Positions 62,201-64,000 of a stretch of 64,000 nt of DNA are shown piece by piece. The position numbers and the translations under genes are program-made. The notes under the pieces were generated by a model. The model was not told the origin of the DNA. It did not search any database and saw nothing but the letters and a program-made list of their open reading frames with translations. Source of the DNA: Marisa cornuarietis (Eukaryota > Mollusca > Gastropoda > Architaenioglossa > Ampullariidae); assembly GCA_004794655.1 (NCBI GenBank), contig SMMW01000522.1, positions 1,612,001 through 1,676,000 of the forward strand, read 5' to 3'. Numbering within the stretch: position 1 is the stretch's first letter; each line of letters starts with the position of its first letter.

Positions 62201-63053
62201 GTCTACGACATATTCACTAATGAACAGGATAAAACGCAGGTACGGCATGGAAATGTTGGCAAGAATACTATAATACCTTACTTAATGAGTTTCCACAGTC
62301 GGACAAAAAAAGAATACGTGATACCAGATCAGTCTGGTCGTGTAAGGAAAAAACTTTAAAGATGTGGTTTCACCTGTTTGAATCGAGCACTGGCACGGCC
62401 AGACAGTTTATTTATTCAAAAGGTGTAGTGAGTGTTTGCGAGAGAGAGAGAGAAGAGGACAAAGTACTTAGAGACTCACATTATCTGCAATACAAATGAT
62501 GTAGCAGTGTGTTTGTGTGTGTGTATGTGTGTGTGGAAATATCAAACTAAGCCAGTAAGTGACTCACATAATCCGAAATACCAATGATGTCAGACCCGTG
62601 TCTGCAGCAGGTGGTAGGGGAGTTGCGACACGCCGCTAGAAGGCGCTGCTGCTCGCTGCTGTGGTTGCGGGCGGCGGAGTAGTGTCCAGCGGGTGTCCGG
62701 TTGTGATGCTGGGTGCCATGACGATGATCCGGCCCGGGACTGTTGCTGTGAGACGATTCCACAGAAAGATCCCGCGCTATGGGTGGGGGAGGCGGCGGGT
62801 ACGGGTGTTGTTGCGACTCCACAGAGTGCTGTCGATACGGGTACGCGTGACGAGGTGCGCCGCCACCGCCACCTAGCGGCTGGTGCTCCAACGGCGGCGG
62901 AGTGTGACACCCGTGAGGGGTCGTCTCCACGATTGGGGGATATTCCTCCATGGGGCGCCTACCCGCTACGCCGCCACCCGTGATGCCGGCCGCACCTTGG
63001 AAACTGCTCCCGTGAGTCGCGGCCGCGAGCCCTCCGGCATCTTGCGACGCCAT
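32338..63053 (-). CDS. Tetraspanin B, eight core exons plus distal first exon, 468 aa
   Basis: Four-pass tetraspanin on the minus strand. Exons in coding order: 63053-62568, 39420-39298, 38971-38771, 36407-36333, 35705-35586, 35063-34970, 34775-34627, 34154-34071 and 32412-32338. Phases agree throughout and give 468 residues. Residues 1-162 are a low-complexity cytoplasmic tail and 163-189 are basic (repeated RST, RRR). Membrane segments lie at ~193-217, 235-255, 271-293 and 427-455. The large loop has CCG (LQCCG, 336-340), PESCC (374-378), Cys 386 and Cys 418, six cysteines, and a sequon at N344. The small-loop side has the FCGCCG motif after segment 2. A second candidate first exon at 50898-50842 would give a 325-aa form. 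From 39420 downward the core is very secure; which first exon is used is inferred. The 23-kb first intron is large. Confidence 0.9.
34071..34154 (-). CDS. Tetraspanin B exon 8
   Basis: 84 nt, phase 0 to 0, donor GTGAGT. It encodes GCYDKLIDYLKTYSAVVGCV and AAVVPFFL. Same length and phases as tetraspanin A exon 7. Confidence 0.95.
34301..34333. repeat. (ATC)n microsatellite
   Basis: Eleven TCA/ATC steps in the intron between tetraspanin B exons 7 and 8. Confidence 0.95.
34627..34775 (-). CDS. Tetraspanin B exon 7
   Basis: Acceptor GTGTTCAG, donor GTGAGT. It encodes PERRMVPESCCAKGDIHLCT and continues to HREINPYLYTT. The PESCC motif fixes the frame. Confidence 0.95.
34970..35063 (-). CDS. Tetraspanin B exon 6
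   Basis: Encodes LQCCGVAGNTTSDEAWVFFS and TQTQWNKKELQ. Two acceptors lie 6 nt apart; the upstream one (TCTAACAG) adds LQ and restores the family spacing before CCG, so it was chosen. The other would give a form two residues shorter. Confidence 0.9.
35586..35705 (-). CDS. Tetraspanin B exon 5
   Basis: 120 nt, phase 0 to 0. It encodes IADHIRGRMKNTLAINYGVD and VRTNTENRRITESWDSMQRQ, colinear with tetraspanin A exon 4 (shared TENR.ITE.WD..QR). Confidence 0.95.
36333..36407 (-). CDS. Tetraspanin B exon 4
   Basis: 75 nt, phase 0 to 0, donor GTGAGT. It encodes YGTTLAIVLILLCIACGLAF and FFRGV, membrane segment 3. Confidence 0.95.
37503..37549. repeat. (GT)n microsatellite
   Basis: About 23 perfect GT steps inside the intron between tetraspanin B exons 3 and 4. 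Confidence 0.95.
38706..38736. repeat. (ACAG)n microsatellite
   Basis: Seven to eight ACAG/CAGA steps 35 nt downstream of tetraspanin B exon 3, close to its splice donor. Confidence 0.95.
38771..38971 (-). CDS. Tetraspanin B exon 3
   Basis: 201 nt, phase 0 to 0, acceptor TTGTGTGCAG, donor GTGAGC. It encodes IIGCGALGVGVWLLVTDFGA, the small loop and membrane segment 2 ending LLAFCGCCGTIREDKCVLSF. Markedly GC-rich at third positions compared with tetraspanin A. Confidence 0.95.
39298..39420 (-). CDS. Tetraspanin B exon 2 (shared core)
   Basis: 41 codons open throughout, acceptor CTGTTCCAG, donor GTGAGT. It encodes PLKRQRSTRSTRSTASRRRQ, a CTTC pair, and RGTLHCYNVCIL, the start of membrane segment 1. 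It has no in-frame ATG, so at least one coding exon must lie upstream. Confidence 0.88.
39909..40097 (+). repeat. Four tandem 46-bp units
   Basis: Units begin at 39909, 39955, 40001 and 40047, each with CCTACAATCTGTTCAATAAT-like starts and CAGTGCAGCAAGTAAA cores ending in TCCGG(T/C). The fourth has a short TGCAG duplication and a diverged middle. Confidence 0.9.
40166..40189. repeat. (AATAA)n microsatellite
   Basis: About five ATAAA steps in the long 5' intron of tetraspanin B. Confidence 0.9.
42742..42858 (+). repeat. Degenerate ~30-36-bp tandem repeat
   Basis: Four blocks of the type TGWGTAAATAAANNGCTATG(A/T)NTTCT follow one another; each resembles the next but none is exact. Confidence 0.55.
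43228..43325 (+). repeat. Degenerate ~37-bp tandem repeat
   Basis: Three blocks carry GTGAATAATAAATGATAAA-like sequence separated by GTC(T/G)GT-type linkers. Confidence 0.6.
46187..46330 (+). repeat. Degenerate ~55-bp tandem repeat
   Basis: GTAAGATTTATTGATTACAA-like starts recur at about 46187, 46242 and 46298, each followed by AATAAGGCTTG-like sequence. Confidence 0.65.
47183..47229. repeat. Compound (CT)n(CA)n microsatellite
   Basis: CT run directly followed by CA run, the same arrangement as at 19588-19664. Confidence 0.95.
50842..50898 (-). CDS. Candidate alternative first exon of tetraspanin B
   Basis: Encodes MARRKLFPEEGPAALEARK, then donor GTAAGA in phase 0, exactly what exon 39420-39298 needs. 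The ATG context is CACAATGG (A at -3, G at +4) and an in-frame TGA lies about 50 nt upstream, so it would be a true start. The 19 residues are charged, as expected of a cytoplasmic tail. No transcript proves it; a chance ORF of this size with a good donor cannot be excluded. Confidence 0.5.
50899..51100 (-). promoter_or_regulatory. Possible proximal promoter of tetraspanin B
   Basis: Just upstream of the 50898 ATG lie CACGTGG-like and TCACGTCA (CRE-like) motifs and an AGGTCA half-site at about 50952-50976, in CpG-rich surroundings. Positional inference only. Confidence 0.25.
55182..55203 (+). repeat. Poly(A) tract
   Basis: About 22 consecutive A, preceded within 35 nt by a T11 run. It may be the tail of a retroposed element, but no recognisable SINE body precedes it. 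Confidence 0.6.
56760..56832 (+). repeat. 20-bp exact direct repeat
   Basis: CAGGGTGCAGCAAGTATCTT occurs at 56760-56779 and again at 56813-56832. Confidence 0.95.
58404..58978. mobile_element. 575-bp foldback element (inverted repeat with 23-nt loop)
   Basis: The left arm 58404-58675 and right arm 58699-58978 are reverse complements with scattered mismatches. Shared blocks include TTAAAGACCAAC, CCGTTAATTAATTATCC, GCAGCCGTCAACACCAAACA-like and TTTCTCGTG next to the loop. The ends are TTAA on both sides, which is palindromic, so a TTAA target duplication cannot be told apart from arm sequence. It carries no transposase frame. It is best explained as a foldback or MITE-type element; transcribed, it would form a very long hairpin RNA. 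Confidence 0.8.
60906..60927. repeat. Alternating purine-pyrimidine near-palindrome
   Basis: A run of GC/CG alternation with one central CT step, flanked by GTG and CAC, followed by (CA)n. Such sequence can adopt Z-DNA or cruciform forms. Confidence 0.7.
62568..63053 (-). CDS. Candidate distal first exon of tetraspanin B (162-residue low-complexity tail)
   Basis: Opens MASQDAGGLAAATHGSSFQG and ends GSDIIGISDY before GTGAGT, phase 0. The frame continues open upstream of this ATG to a TAG at 63248-63246 with no other ATG, so 63053 is the start; G at -3 and +4. The encoded tail is rich in Pro, His, Gly, Gln and Ser, with an eight-Pro-type run (YPPPPPPIARD) and repeated SVESxxS motifs (about residues 75-110). 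It could instead be the first exon of an unrelated minus-strand gene, but no other downstream acceptor with a coding exon was found. Confidence 0.65.
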
Positions 63054-64000
63054 CACCGTAACCAGGCGCGGCGCGTGCGCTGTGACGTGATGCACGTGCG
63101 TCCGGGAGGCCTGTGGGCAGGGCGCGCACGGCTCGCGCAGGAGCGGCGAGCAATCGATGGTGGATGATGGGTGCCGGGTGCGAGAAGGCGGCGAGAAGCA
63201 GGGCCACGGCAGCCCACGCTGGACATGCGGCCACTGACGCGCCACCTACCGCCAGTCAGCGGCGTGACCGCGTCACACCAGGTGGCGTCGTGGTTTCGTT
63301 GGTCACAAATAACCACACACACACACACGTAGGAACACGTAAGTCTGCAACCTGTGCACCAAGCCTCAAGTGACCGTCTTCACCCACCTGTGAACACTTT
63401 CAGTCTCTGCAGGCCACATGGCGAGCGCCGCGCCGAGCTCTAACCCCGGTGGAGAGAATAGTCAGAGTTAAGTGCGTCATTCTACCCCAGACCGCGACCT
63501 CTGGTCCTCACGTCGCTAATGCGGCTTTCCTCGTTCATCGGATGAGAAGCACAGAAAACACGACATCGGTGCACCTTCGTCAGGGTGACTGCGTCGTGGC
63601 TTGATGTCAAACAGCTGGCAACTGTAGACGGACGCCAGCGACTGTAATGTGCGGAGAGAGACGGAACACACGGCAGTACAGCGCGCCGCTCTCCAAGTCT
63701 GCTGCCGCTACAGCAGCACGACCATGTTAGCTGGCAACCCTCGGCACTCGCCTGGCCTCGACTGACGGTAGCTCTCCGCACGCACGCACATACTCACACA
63801 TGCGCGCGCACACACGCACACACACGAGACGCAGTGTTGGAGTGCCGGGTGTACTGTAGTACCCACACACCTTCTGCACCTTGGTGCTTCTCAAATCCAA
63901 CTGTTTCAATCCGCTCTGCGTACGCCAAAGGCTGCTGCCGGCGTCACACGCAGCAACGTGTGATAAGAGAGAGACACGTCAAGAACCGCATCGCCTGACG
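63054..64000 (-). promoter_or_regulatory. Upstream/5' UTR side of tetraspanin B distal exon
   Basis: CpG-rich DNA directly upstream of the 63053 start and continuing to the window edge. It includes CA/CG alternating tracts (about 63781-63830). It probably holds 5' UTR and promoter; no TATA box or initiator can be assigned. Confidence 0.35.

Larger units (their letters stand above)
50899..62567 (-). other. Long 5' intron of tetraspanin B, distal part
   Basis: No coding exon supported on either strand. It holds the 575-bp inverted repeat, short direct repeats and an A-run at 55182-55203. Confidence 0.5.

Noticed and set aside
63054..63245. Upstream extension of the distal exon frame
   Set aside because: Open but lacks an ATG; the apparent start is a GTG just after a TAG stop, so translation should begin at 63053.
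1..64000. Prokaryote-type systems (CRISPR, operons, phage, toxin-antitoxin)
   Set aside because: Clear spliced animal genes throughout; repeats lack CRISPR spacing and no bacterial gene families are present.

Overview
This window is animal nuclear DNA, not prokaryotic. Its genes are split into short exons with GT/AG introns, microsatellites are abundant, and LINE reverse-transcriptase remnants are present. Protein similarity and the repeat types suggest an invertebrate, most likely a mollusc; that is inference, and the species is not identified. No operons, CRISPR arrays or defence islands are present.

Three protein-coding genes can be rebuilt exon by exon. (1) 543-6591, plus strand: the last ten exons of PEX3, the peroxisomal membrane docking factor for PEX19; its 5' exons lie outside the window. 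One 2.5-kb intron holds a decayed, tandemly repeated element. (2) 8200-12209, minus strand: a complete eight-exon tetraspanin of 300 residues, tail to tail with PEX3. (3) 32338-63053, minus strand: a second tetraspanin, with eight core exons at 32338-39420 and two candidate first exons far upstream. One candidate, at 62568-63053, encodes an unusual 162-residue Pro/His/Gly-rich cytoplasmic tail. The other, at 50842-50898, encodes a 19-residue tail. Both end in phase 0 and fit the first shared exon. From the second core exon onward the two tetraspanin genes share intron phases and nearly all exon lengths, so they are old tandem paralogues.

Layout: 1-6.8 kb PEX3; 6.8-8.2 kb convergent spacer; 8.2-12.3 kb tetraspanin A; 12.3-31.5 kb upstream and intergenic DNA with microsatellites and a broken LINE but no gene I can support; 31.5-39.4 kb tetraspanin B core; 39.4-62.6 kb very long 5' introns of tetraspanin B; 62.6-64 kb its distal first exon and CpG-rich promoter side. 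By eye the DNA changes near 13.9 kb from AT-rich and CpG-poor to CpG-richer.

The most unusual items are a 575-bp near-complete inverted repeat (58404-58978) with a 23-nt loop, the alternative first exons of tetraspanin B, repeated copies of exon ends with their splice donors at both ends of tetraspanin B's long intron, and several private tandem repeats. I saw no clear sign of a wholly new multi-gene system.
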